Shown: piece by piece, positions 44,782-53,282 of the stretch
Numbering within the stretch: the first letter of the stretch is position 1
Layout: every line of letters starts with the position of its first letter
Origin: Runella slithyformis DSM 19594
GTDB taxonomy: Bacteria > Bacteroidota > Bacteroidia > Cytophagales > Spirosomataceae
Assembly: GCF_000218895.1 (NCBI RefSeq)
Contig: NC_015703.1
Coordinates: forward strand, 3,795,001-3,859,000
DNA length: 64,000 nucleotides
Direction of reading: 5' to 3'
The notes under the pieces: generated by a model
What the model saw: only the letters and a program-made list of their open reading frames with translations
Told to the model about the DNA's origin: nothing
Databases searched by the model: none
Program-made: the position numbers and the translations under genes

Positions 44782-46638
44782 ATGAAGAAAAGTCTTAGTA
44801 CACTAAGTTTTGTTGCTTTTCTTTTTCTCTCGGCATGGGGGCAACATGCTATCCCTGCTCTCAAAAAGCAATCGGTACAGGCTACAACCGACACTGCTCG
44901 CAGCCGTCTGCTGTATGAGTTGGGCGTTCAATACGAACAAACCCACCCTGACTCATGCCTTCTTTTTCTGACTCGATCCTTGCAGGCCGCCCAACGCAGC
45001 CGCAACGCCTACGCCACTGCCCGGACCATGTACCGCCTGGGCTACACGCATTTGTACCTCACCAAAGATGAAAGCAAAGCCCTTGAGTGGGTCAAAAAGG
45101 GCATTGCTGTGGCCAAACCGACCAAAGATTACGTGCATTTGGCCAAATGCTTTCATTTATTGGCCGTTATTTCAGAACACCAGCGAACGGGTAATTTTGA
45201 AGACGTATCAAAACAGGCTCTGCAATATGCCCGGAGGTCGAACGATTGGCAAACGTTAGCCGATTCTTATACCATCTACGGCGATTTATTGGTAAAAGCA
45301 AAAAAATATAAACAAGCCGAGCCGTTGTACAAACAGGGCATGGCTATTTTGGAAAAACATGATTTTGATTTATGGTTTTCGCGAAGTATAGATGTCGCAG
45401 AGTCAATGAAAAATAATGGGAAGCCTGAGCAGGCAAGATTGATCTTCCGAAAGCTGGCTTCCATGAAAGGTAAGCTGACTGAATCAACAAGGCAGCAATG
45501 GTTTTACCTGAATGATGAAGCAAAACTGGAAAGAGCCTTAAAAAATTATGCCGAGGCTGAACGTTTGTTGATGGAAGGAATAGGGCTGGAGCAGCAAAAA
45601 GCCAAGGTGGACACCTTCCATTTGATTTTTTTCTACCAAAGTTTAGTTGAGCTTTATTTGGAGAAACAGGACTACCGAAAAGCTTACGAGTCGGAGAAGA
45701 CGTTACAAAAGATAGCTAAATGGCTCAATGAAAAACGCCAAACCCAAGACAGCAAAGTGAAAATGACGCAGTTCAAAGCAGCTTTGGACTTGGAGAAGAA
45801 AGAAGCGGAAATTGCACTTCTGGCTGAAAAACAAAAAGAGCAACAATTCCTGCTGATAGGCTTGGGAGTGATTGCGGCCCTATTGATTGGCTTTTTGGTG
45901 ATTCTCCAGCGGAACCGCCGCCGAATTGAACGCCAAAAAGCCGAGCTGACCGCATTGAACGCCACTAAAGATAAGCTGTTTGCGATCCTGTCGCACGATC
46001 TGCGCTCGCCGGTCGGTAATCTTGAAAACAACGTGATGTTGACCGATTGGGGTGCACTGAGTCAGGAAGAATTTGCCGAATCTACGCAAAGTCTGGGCCG
46101 GGAGATCAGTCAGGTAAGAACCATGCTCGACAACGTACTGCACTGGTCGTTGACGCAAATGGGGGGCCTGCGTCCGAAAGTGGAGCCCACAGCGGCAGCG
46201 CCCATCGCAGAAGAGGAGTGTGTGCTGCTGGCACCGATGCTGAAAACCAAGAACATACAGCTTATCAACGAAATTGAGCCGGATACCATCGTTTTGGCGG
46301 ATCGCCACCACCTGTCGGTCATTGTACGTAACCTGTTGCAAAATGCCGTAAAATTCACTCCTGCGGGCGGCAGCGTGACCGTTCGAAGCGAAAAGCAGTC
46401 AGAGTATATTCGGCTGACCGTAGCGGATACAGGCATAGGGATGACGCCCCAACAGCTTGAAAACCTGTTTTCGCTGAACAAAAGTACTTCCCGACGAGGT
46501 ACCGCAAACGAACAGGGTACAGGCCTGGGGTTGGTGTTGGTCAAAGAATTGGCGGAAGCCAACGGGGCAAAGGTGCAGGCTTTGGGCCGAGAGGGGGGAG
46601 GAACGATGGTTTACGTCGATTTTAAGGCGGTAGTGTAA
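44782..46638 (+). CDS. Sensor histidine kinase with N-terminal TPR repeats
   Basis: The 618-residue protein has a signal peptide (FVAFLFLSAWG), TPR-like helical repeats (about 35-300), a coiled coil, one membrane helix (about 355-377; LLIGLGVIAALLIGFLVIL) and a cytoplasmic kinase. His405 is in SHDLRSPVGNL. The ATPase has NLLQNAVKFTPAGG, VADTGIGMTP and GTGLGLVLVKELAEANGA. The periplasmic TPR plus LytTR partner is a frequent Bacteroidetes arrangement. Signal unknown. Confidence 0.95.
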   Translation: MKKSLSTLSFVAFLFLSAWGQHAIPALKKQSVQATTDTARSRLLYELGVQYEQTHPDSCLLFLTRSLQAAQRSRNAYATARTMYRLGYTHLYLTKDESKALEWVKKGIAVAKPTKDYVHLAKCFHLLAVISEHQRTGNFEDVSKQALQYARRSNDWQTLADSYTIYGDLLVKAKKYKQAEPLYKQGMAILEKHDFDLWFSRSIDVAESMKNNGKPEQARLIFRKLASMKGKLTESTRQQWFYLNDEAKLERALKNYAEAERLLMEGIGLEQQKAKVDTFHLIFFYQSLVELYLEKQDYRKAYESEKTLQKIAKWLNEKRQTQDSKVKMTQFKAALDLEKKEAEIALLAEKQKEQQFLLIGLGVIAALLIGFLVILQRNRRRIERQKAELTALNATKDKLFAILSHDLRSPVGNLENNVMLTDWGALSQEEFAESTQSLGREISQVRTMLDNVLHWSLTQMGGLRPKVEPTAAAPIAEEECVLLAPMLKTKNIQLINEIEPDTIVLADRHHLSVIVRNLLQNAVKFTPAGGSVTVRSEKQSEYIRLTVADTGIGMTPQQLENLFSLNKSTSRRGTANEQGTGLGLVLVKELAEANGAKVQALGREGGGTMVYVDFKAVV

Positions 46639-46714
46639 AAAAGCGATGATGTCGCCGTGGCCGTCTTTGTTAGCTTTGTATATCCTTTAACCGCCAATAA
46701 TCAAGCGTTAGCCA

Positions 46715-46891
46715 ATGAAGATCAATACGTTAATTATTGATGATGCTATCAATTGGCAAAAGATCCTGAGCAAATTTGTGCAGATGAATCCGTTGCCGGA
46801 GGTGGTAAGCATTACGGGAGAAACTATCCCGATCAGTGACCGATACCGCTCACAAATCAATCGTAAACACATCGAGGGAACGTTGAAGTAG
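46715..46891 (+). pseudogene. Internally deleted LytTR response regulator (58 residues)
   Basis: The gene starts MKINTLIIDDAINWQKILSK, close to the start of the regulator at 44023. After about 33 residues it jumps to TGETIPISDRYRSQINRKHI, the end of the LytTR domain. About 180 codons of the paralogue are missing, yet the frame is kept. It retains the acidic pair but has no phospho-acceptor or DNA-binding core. It is most likely a deletion remnant of a duplicated regulator. Confidence 0.85.
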
Positions 46892-46917
46892 AAGCTAAGG
46901 GGGAAAGTAATGGATTT

Positions 46918-47193
46918 TTATCCCTTTAATTCTTCAATGAACAGCTTTGAGGGCTTAAACGACGGGTATTCGTGCGCTTCCACTATGACCGTGGTATTGT
47001 GCTTAATGTTACGCGCCGTTCGTCGGGCGCGTTTTTTGTTTTGAAAGTTGCCGAAGCCCCTTAAGTAAATGATTTTGCCGTTAGCAAGCGATTTTTTGAT
47101 GACATCAAATAATGCCTCAACGGTGACTTCAACATCGGGTTTTTCAAGGCCGGTTTTCCGGGAAATGGCGAAAACTAATTCTGCTTTTGTCAT
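46918..47193 (-). CDS. HU/IHF-type DNA-binding protein
   Basis: The 91-residue protein has the classic histone-like pattern: MTKAELVFAISRKTGLEKPD, VEALFDVIKKSLANGKIIYL, RGFGNFQNKKRARRTARNI and a C-terminal SFKPSKLFIEELKG. It bends and packages DNA as a dimer. The flexible arm has RARRTARN where HU has a conserved Pro-containing loop. Its 5' end overlaps the out-of-frame tail of a broken transposase gene. Confidence 0.93.
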   Translation of the reverse strand: MTKAELVFAISRKTGLEKPDVEVTVEALFDVIKKSLANGKIIYLRGFGNFQNKKRARRTARNIKHNTTVIVEAHEYPSFKPSKLFIEELKG

Positions 47194-47602
47194 TTTTTTT
47201 ATTGTTCAAAATGCGTTGTTTTTTATACCTCGAAAGTGCTCCCGGATGGGTTGTAATGACGTGCATCAGAAGGGTACGTAGAAATTTCAGGTATTTACTT
47301 ACTTTGGGTTGATCGATGCCGAATAACGTTGCCAATTGCTCCTGACGAACCCTGCCGTTTAAATATGTCAATACAAAAAGAAGGGCGTCTTCTGTTGCAG
47401 TAAAAATAGTATTGTTGCGACTAAAAGGTTTTCGGTCCCGGGGGGTACCTTCGAGGGTATATTGGGCGAAATAATCGGTTAGCTCTGTTTTGAAAAACCC
47501 GTGGAGTGTTTCAAACTCTTTTCCCTTCAATCCGGTAAGGCGATGCAGTTCTGACTCATCGTCCTGTATGTTTTTGTAACGCCACTGTGATACTACGGTC
47601 AT
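47144..47602 (-). pseudogene. Truncated transposase (HTH_Tnp_4-type N-terminal part)
   Basis: The 152-residue frame holds a transposase N-terminal HTH: ATEDALLFVLTYLNGRVRQE then LATLFGIDQPKVSKYLKFLR, typical of IS5-group transposases with a DDE_Tnp_4 catalytic part. The DDE domain is missing. After about residue 130 the reading frame runs into the HU leader and start, so the last 20-25 residues are unrelated. No insertion-sequence ends were identified. Confidence 0.75.
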
Positions 47603-47629
47603 GCTGAACTATGTAAGGTTTGTGTAATT

Positions 47630-48199
47630 TTATAAGAAAAAAAGCGTTTCGCACAGAATTCGAAGCAGCCTTTTGTGCGGGATTTGCAGATAAACGGCAA
47701 TATCTTCGGTTGAAAGCGCAAAGGCCTGATCCGGTTGAGTTCTAATAAAATCTTCATATCGTTGCTTTGGATCCGTGATGCGTTTGTAAGGATTAACTTC
47801 AGCAGCCTGCAACTCTTCACGGATGCTGTTCCAAAGGGTACTCCAAGAGTGCAGTTTTTCTTCCAATCGTTGAAATGCGGGTAACGTAATGGTCAATAAT
47901 TGACAGTTTGTAATGGCATATACCGAGTAAGGAGAGGGCTTTTGGCTGATAAAACTCTCGCGGTGACCTATCCATTGCTGCTTTTGGCTAAAATAACGGA
48001 TGATTTCTCCATCAGAGTCAGTGAAGCCTGTTTTGAGGACTCCTTCGGTGACAAAGGCCAATTTGGCACATATATTGTTTTGGCGTACAAAACAATCGCC
48101 TTCCTGCAGAATTTCTTCCCGAAAAAAAGAAGAAATAAAGGCAATATCATCCATCGAAATCTGTGGATAGCGCAGAAGGTATTGATGAAATAAGATCAC
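47630..48199 (-). CDS. Crp/Fnr-family transcriptional regulator
   Basis: The 189-residue protein has a cyclic nucleotide-binding-like beta-roll (about 25-115; EEILQEGDCFVRQNNICAKL, FVTEGVLKTGFTDSDGEIIR) and a C-terminal winged helix (ALSTEDIAVYLQIPHKRLLR). Bacteroidetes members of this class often lack the cAMP-binding Arg/Ser pair, and I see none here. The ligand is unknown. The length is normal for the family although the last residues (ILCETLFFL) are atypical. Confidence 0.9.
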   Translation of the reverse strand: MILFHQYLLRYPQISMDDIAFISSFFREEILQEGDCFVRQNNICAKLAFVTEGVLKTGFTDSDGEIIRYFSQKQQWIGHRESFISQKPSPYSVYAITNCQLLTITLPAFQRLEEKLHSWSTLWNSIREELQAAEVNPYKRITDPKQRYEDFIRTQPDQAFALSTEDIAVYLQIPHKRLLRILCETLFFL

Positions 48200-48853
48200 G
48201 TAGGGTAAATGTTACAGGTCAAAAAACATACTTTTCTGAAAGCGAATCAACGATATTTATCCATCTCGTATATAGGTAATGATGCCTTTTTTTACAAAAA
48301 AAAGCATATTTCTGCATACACTGAAACATAAAAAAGGAGAAGTTTATGAAATGGCCTTTTGCGTATATGAACTTTCCGTTTAAGTGCATATAAAATTGAA
48401 GGACCCGAGTGGTATTTTGGGTGATCCTCTCAAAAATTACCTGAATAGGGGTTTACCCAAAGGGAGCCGATGGTTATTATTTGTGGTAAATCCTGTTTTG
48501 AGTCCTGTCCCCAATCAACCTTTTTCGCGCCGAAAAAATGCCTGACAGCCGCTACGTGCACTCCCGGGTGTATCAATTTAAGCATACCCTCCCGGCTGCC
48601 TGCCCTGTTAACAATAGTGATTTTCGTGAATCTTCTTACTTGATCGCTGCGTATAACGAAAAAAGCGCCGTAAAAACACCACTAAAGACAGAACGGCAGC
48701 GGCAATCGGGGCGGGGAAATTTGCAGTCTTTTTTGAGTAAAAGTGTTTTTGAGTGGAGACGCGACAATCGGCTGTCAATTAGATGATTACAAAGTCTGTA
48801 GTTTTCTGTTATTCTGAAAAAGAAGGAATTGTTTTGTTTGATTTCGACATTTT
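48200..48853. other. Intergenic region with no supported gene
   Basis: About 650 bp upstream of both the Crp-type and the PLP-enzyme genes. Contains A-runs and no clear operator or RNA fold. The 82-residue plus frame at 48538 lacks domain-like composition and is not accepted. Confidence 0.4.
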
Positions 48854-48883
48854 ATGCCATATTCGCTCCCAAAATTCGGCAAA

Positions 48884-49825
48884 ATGATCCCAACGCTATC
48901 CGTCATTACTGCGGCTCACGACCGTATTCGCCCTCATATTCACCATACCCCTACGTTGACCTGTCAAACCCTGAACCGTATCAGCGGGGCAGATATTTAT
49001 TTCAAATGTGAAAATTTTCAGAAAATAGGGGCTTTTAAAGCCCGTGGCGGTGTCAATGCGGTATTGTCGCTGACGCCCGAAGAGCTGCAAAACGGCGTGA
49101 CCACCCATTCCTCCGGCAACCATGCCCAAGCCCTTGCCTATGCCGCCGGCTTGGTTGGTATCAAAGCCTATATCGTGATGCCCCGCACCGCGCCCCAAGT
49201 CAAAAAAGATGCCGTACGCGGCTACGGGGCCGAAGTGATCGAATGTGAGCCTACCCTCGAAGCCCGCGAGAGCACCGTAGAGCAGGTCATTGCCGAGCAC
49301 GGAGCCACCATGATTCACCCGTTCAATGATTATAACGTAATTGCCGGTCAGGCCACCGCTACCAAAGAGCTCATCGAAGACCACGGTCTTTTCGATATCA
49401 TCATGGCCCCCGTGGGAGGCGGAGGGCTGCTGAGCGGCACGGCCCTGAGTGCCCATTATCTCTCGCCCAAGACGGATATCATTGCGGCAGAGCCGGAAGG
49501 AGCGGCCGATGCCGTGCTGTCGTTCAAGACCGGCCACATCGAAAAAGCGCCCTATATTGATACCATTGCCGATGGCTTATTGACTAACTTGGGTCTTAAG
49601 ACCTTAGAAATCATTCGTTTGCACGTTAAAGATATTTTGTTGGTCAGCGACCCCGAGATCATTGAGGCCATGCGCCTGATCTGGGAGCGCATGAAGATCA
49701 TCATCGAACCTTCCTGCGCTGTGCCGTTTGCAGCCCTGCTTCGCAATAAGGAGCGTTTTGCAGGAAAAAAAGTAGGCATTATCCTCACCGGCGGCAATGT
49801 CGACCTGGGAAAATTGCCGTTCTGA
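48884..49825 (+). CDS. PLP-dependent threonine dehydratase/serine racemase-type enzyme
   Basis: The 314-residue protein, counted from Met at 48884 (an in-frame ATG at 48854 adds ten residues), is a fold-type II PLP enzyme. FKARGG contains the Schiff-base Lys52. THSSGNHAQALAYAA is the substrate loop, and VGGGGLLSG binds the PLP phosphate. There is no C-terminal ACT domain, so it matches the catabolic threonine ammonia-lyase/serine racemase group rather than biosynthetic IlvA. It deaminates Thr/Ser or racemises Ser; the two cannot be separated from sequence alone. Next gene is miaE, 115 bp on. Confidence 0.88.
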   Translation: MIPTLSVITAAHDRIRPHIHHTPTLTCQTLNRISGADIYFKCENFQKIGAFKARGGVNAVLSLTPEELQNGVTTHSSGNHAQALAYAAGLVGIKAYIVMPRTAPQVKKDAVRGYGAEVIECEPTLEARESTVEQVIAEHGATMIHPFNDYNVIAGQATATKELIEDHGLFDIIMAPVGGGGLLSGTALSAHYLSPKTDIIAAEPEGAADAVLSFKTGHIEKAPYIDTIADGLLTNLGLKTLEIIRLHVKDILLVSDPEIIEAMRLIWERMKIIIEPSCAVPFAALLRNKERFAGKKVGIILTGGNVDLGKLPF

Positions 49826-49940
49826 AAGATAGGTATGATTGGAACATAAACTCTGTGTTTCTCCGTGGTTTAAGAGATACACAGAGGCCGCATCAACCCT
49901 CAGCACTAATAAATGTTGAATGATAATTGTTAACTGTTAA

Positions 49941-50531
49941 ATGATCACCACGCTCGGACTCGCACTTCCCACCGACCCGCGTTGGGTCAATATCGCTGAA
50001 ATGCAGCTGGAAGATATTCTCATCGACCATGCGTATTGCGAACAAAAAGCCGCTTCGGCCTGTATCTCGATGATCGTGCATTTTCCCGAAAAAGAAAAAC
50101 TGGTTGAGGTCATGACGCCTGTGGTGGCGGAAGAATGGGCGCATTTCCGAATGGTGCTCAAAGAACTCCACAAACGCGGCTACAAGCTGGGCCGTGCCCG
50201 CAAAGATGAATACGTGAACCGGTTGCAGGAAATCGTAAAGAAAAAAGGCGACCGCGACGAAGTCTTTTTGGACCGTCTGCTGGTCTGTGCGCTCATCGAA
50301 GCCCGGAGCTGTGAACGTTTCAAACTCCTTTCGCAACACTTAGCTGACGAAAGCCTGCGGACTTTTTACCACGAACTCATGATCTCGGAAGCGGGACATT
50401 ATCGCAATTTTATCGAACTCGCCGAGGAATACCTGCCCGCTGAAATGGTACGCGCGCGCTGGAAAGAACTGCTCGTCGCCGAAGCCCATATCATGAAAAC
50501 CCTCGACCTGCGCGGCGACCGAATGCACTGA
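49941..50531 (+). CDS. miaE: tRNA 2-methylthio-N6-isopentenyl adenosine hydroxylase
   Basis: The 196-residue protein matches MiaE throughout. The helical bundle carries the two-iron carboxylate/His ligands in AYCEQKAASACISMI, VAEEWAHFRMVL, IEARSCERFKLL and SEAGHYRNFIELAEEY. It hydroxylates ms2i6A37 of tRNAs reading UNN codons using O2. A rho-independent terminator follows 18 bp after the stop. Confidence 0.95.
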   Translation: MITTLGLALPTDPRWVNIAEMQLEDILIDHAYCEQKAASACISMIVHFPEKEKLVEVMTPVVAEEWAHFRMVLKELHKRGYKLGRARKDEYVNRLQEIVKKKGDRDEVFLDRLLVCALIEARSCERFKLLSQHLADESLRTFYHELMISEAGHYRNFIELAEEYLPAEMVRARWKELLVAEAHIMKTLDLRGDRMH

Positions 50532-50548
50532 GAAATACTATAACTAAA

Positions 50549-50577
50549 AAAGCACCCGAGCAAAACTCAGGTGCTTT
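50549..50577 (+). terminator. Terminator after miaE
   Basis: AAAGCACC (50549-50556) pairs with GGTGCTTT (50570-50577), with an inner GAG/CTC pair, then CCGTTTTC. The rest of 50578-50929 has no gene; CTATTGAT-T-ATCAATAG (50684-50700) is a perfect palindrome in it. Confidence 0.8.
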
Positions 50578-50929
50578 CCGTTTTCTTAACCTAAACTAAA
50601 ATTCCAATTTCCTTTTTCAATGACTGAATAGATAGCAACCGGAACCGCACAATAATCCCCAAACCTCGTGCCGGTACGTGAAGCTATTGATTATCAATAG
50701 ATTGAAATATGGTTGTTGTCCGTATGCGGACAATGATTGGTTGTTTGCGGACACGCGGAGCGTCAGGCGGGGGGTGGGTAAAATTTGGGACAATTCGGGA
50801 AAGGACGCCCCGTTTAAAGCCAAAACGAAGAAAATAGCCCTCGCTTTTTCAACCTATTGCCTGCCAAAGCGGCCTGTTGGGGTTGGCGCGCTTATTTAGA
50901 GAAAAGCAGCATCAGAACTTAAAAAGGCG

Positions 50930-52288
50930 TTGACGCCTCCTTTGTCTATGCTCGACTTACAGGAACTTTCGCTCAATATCCCCGATACTGCTAAGCCCCG
51001 GGTCGTCATTGTGGGCGGCGGATTTGGCGGCACCAATCTGGCCAAAAAACTCTCCGACAAGTACTTTCAAGTGGTACTCTTTGACCGACAAAACTACCAC
51101 GGTTTTTGGCCGCTGCTGTATCAGGTGGCTACAGCGGGCTTAGAGCCGGACGCCATCGCGGAGCCACTCCGTAAGATGTTTGACGAAGACTACAAAGACT
51201 TTCATTTTCGCCCCGTACGCGTAACGCACGTTGACCCCGCCACCAAAATGATTTCCACGCTCGTGGGCGATCTTTCGTACGACTACCTCATCATTGCGAC
51301 GGGTACCAAAACGAATTATTTCGGCAACGAACAGATCAAACACTTTTCCTTTCCGCTCAAACGCCTTCCCGACGCGCTCAACCTGCGCAGTCAGTTGTTT
51401 CAGTCGTTTGAGCAGGCCAATATGACCAAAAGTGAGTCGGTTCGGCAAAGTTTGCTCAATATTGTTATCGTCGGGGCGGGGCCTACGGGCGTGGAGTTGG
51501 CGGGGTCATTGGCCGAAATGCGCAAACATGTGCTGCCGGGCGATTATCCGGGCATGGATTTCAGCAGGATGAACATTTATTTAGTTGAAGGGTTGGAGCG
51601 AGTCCTGCCGCCAATGTCGCCCAAAGCGAGCCGCAAAACGCAGGAGAATTTAGAGAAATTGGGCATCATCATCAAGCTCAAGACCTTCGTAGAAACGTAC
51701 GACGGCGAGGTGGTTACCTTCAAGGGCGGTGAGCAGATCCAAACCCGTACGCTGATTTGGGCGGCCGGGGTCATGGGGGCCACCATTGAAGGATTGCCGG
51801 AAACAACCGTGGAAAAAGGACGCTACCTCGTCAATGAATACAATCAGATACAGGGCTTTGCCGACATTTTTGCCATCGGTGACATTGCCCTCATGAAAAC
51901 CGAAAAGTACCCCAAAGGCCATCCGGGCGTAGCGCAGCCGGCCATTCAGCAGGGTATCCATCTGGCCAAAAACCTGAAACGCATCCAAAAGGGCGAAGTC
52001 CTGAAACCCTTCGAGTACTTTGACAAAGGCTCTCTGGCCATCGTAGGGCGCAGCAAGGCCGTGGCCGACCTGCCCGGCAACCTGCATTTGAGCGGATTTG
52101 TGGCGTGGGTGGCGTGGCTGTTTGTGCATATTTACTACCTGATCGGTTTCCGCAACAAGCTCGTAGTGCTCAGCAATTGGATCTATCGCTTCTTCACCTA
52201 CGAAAGCGGTACGCGCATCATCATTCGCCCATTTTACCGCAAGGAAGACAAAGTCGCGGAGGAGTTCATGCGAAAACAGGCGGAGTAG
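50930..52288 (+). CDS. Type II NADH dehydrogenase (NAD(P)/FAD oxidoreductase)
   Basis: The 452-residue protein has an FAD-binding Rossmann motif (RVVIVGGGFGGTNLAKKL), QNYHGFWPLLYQVATAGLEP typical of NDH-2, and a second NAD-binding motif (IVIVGAGPTGVELAGSLAEM). FAIGDIALMK sits near the FAD ribityl site, and the C-terminal hydrophobic anchor contains FVAWVAWLFVHIYYLIGFRN. It oxidises NADH and reduces quinone without pumping protons. ATG 50948 (MLDLQELSLN) is an equally plausible start. Confidence 0.93.
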   Translation: MTPPLSMLDLQELSLNIPDTAKPRVVIVGGGFGGTNLAKKLSDKYFQVVLFDRQNYHGFWPLLYQVATAGLEPDAIAEPLRKMFDEDYKDFHFRPVRVTHVDPATKMISTLVGDLSYDYLIIATGTKTNYFGNEQIKHFSFPLKRLPDALNLRSQLFQSFEQANMTKSESVRQSLLNIVIVGAGPTGVELAGSLAEMRKHVLPGDYPGMDFSRMNIYLVEGLERVLPPMSPKASRKTQENLEKLGIIIKLKTFVETYDGEVVTFKGGEQIQTRTLIWAAGVMGATIEGLPETTVEKGRYLVNEYNQIQGFADIFAIGDIALMKTEKYPKGHPGVAQPAIQQGIHLAKNLKRIQKGEVLKPFEYFDKGSLAIVGRSKAVADLPGNLHLSGFVAWVAWLFVHIYYLIGFRNKLVVLSNWIYRFFTYESGTRIIIRPFYRKEDKVAEEFMRKQAE

Positions 52289-52472
52289 GGGAGAAGTTGA
52301 TTGGTTTTGTTTTAAACCGAAAAATACTAAATGTAAAAGGGAATGTTAAAAAACAGAATTCTGCTTGGTGAAATATCCCTTTTACATGAAAAACATTTGG
52401 TAGTCCTGAAAAAGTAATGATGAAAGAAAATTAGCCGCAGTCAAGTGGTAATTTTGAGTTGCCAAACTTAAA

Positions 52473-52953
52473 TTGCCCATCATGTTGTATCAACATAACT
52501 GCCCTTCCTGCGGCTGCTCAAACACAGTTAAAAAGGGTCGTACTTACTACGGTAAAGCGCGCGCTAAATGTAAAAAATGCGGATGCCAATTTGTATTAAT
52601 TCGTCAATATCCACCTCTGTCAAGTGAACAAAAACAAAGAATTGAATTGCTTTTAGCAGAGCAAATCTCATTGGAGGGTATCTGTCGGGTACTGGAAATT
52701 AAAGCCCATCAACTTTATGCTGAAATACCAAGTGATTGGGCAGCCTCAGTACGACAAGCTGCTGATATAGAGTTGGTTTGTTTAAAATGCGAGGCGGATG
52801 AATTATGCGGGGCGGCCCGTGCCGAGCTTTGTTCTGTTCAAAGCTAATAAAAAATGGCTTTGGTTAGCTTTAGACAGAGCCTCTCGACAAGTGGTAGCTT
52901 TGCATGTGGGTGACCGAGCTTCAGCAAACGAAAAAAAGATACAAATCATGTAG
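52473..52953 (+). pseudogene. IS1-type transposase remnant interrupted by a 16-bp insertion
   Basis: The frame starts MPIMLYQHNCPSCGCSNTVK with the InsA-type Zn finger (CPSCG, CKKCGCQF). It reaches CEADEL and then meets 16 extra bases, CGGGGCGGCCCGTGCC (52808-52823). Removing them restores DELWSFVLFKANKKWLWLAL and then DRASRQVVALHVGDR, the expected InsB sequence. The restored frame stops at 52951-52953, well short of a full catalytic domain. The gene was therefore both interrupted and truncated. Confidence 0.85.
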
Positions 52954-53134
52954 AGCGTTTCTTTTGTACTTTGCTTCAACTTGCTTCGCGTTTAGTTCGC
53001 TTAGGGCTCTCTTTTTCTAAAAATATCGTTCGACATATAAACTTCATTCGATTTATTGTCACCCATTATAATCCTAGGACTACCTTCGTCAGATGGTAGG
53101 GGAAATTTATCAAGCGGAAAATTGCAGTAATGAA

Positions 53135-53162
53135 AAAGCCCCAAAGATACCTTTGGGGCTTT
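53135..53162. terminator. Strong terminator-like hairpin left of the integrated element
   Basis: AAAGCCCCAAAG (53135-53146), loop ATAC, CTTTGGGGCTTT (53151-53162) is a perfect 12-bp stem with A-rich and T-rich flanks. The stretch 52954-53282 has no gene; it holds this hairpin and the left attachment repeat. Confidence 0.8.
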
Positions 53163-53201
53163 TAATATTTTTTTGTAAGTCATTGACTTACATGACTTTT
53201 T

Positions 53202-53215
53202 GCAGAGAGGAAGAG
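53202..53215. repeat. Left attachment site (attL-type copy)
   Basis: GCAGAGAGGAAGAG, identical to 14 bases of the tRNA-Ser 3' end (62279-62292). It covers the 3' acceptor strand and part of the T-arm. Confidence 0.75.
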
Positions 53216-53282
53216 TCTGTTTAAATAATTGATAATCAATTGCTTATAATGTATTTTGTTGAAAATAAGAAGCTTGTGTAAG

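Noticed and set aside
48538-48786. 82-residue plus frame in the Crp/PLP intergenic region
   Set aside because: Composition and codon use are not protein-like and there is no signal or domain.
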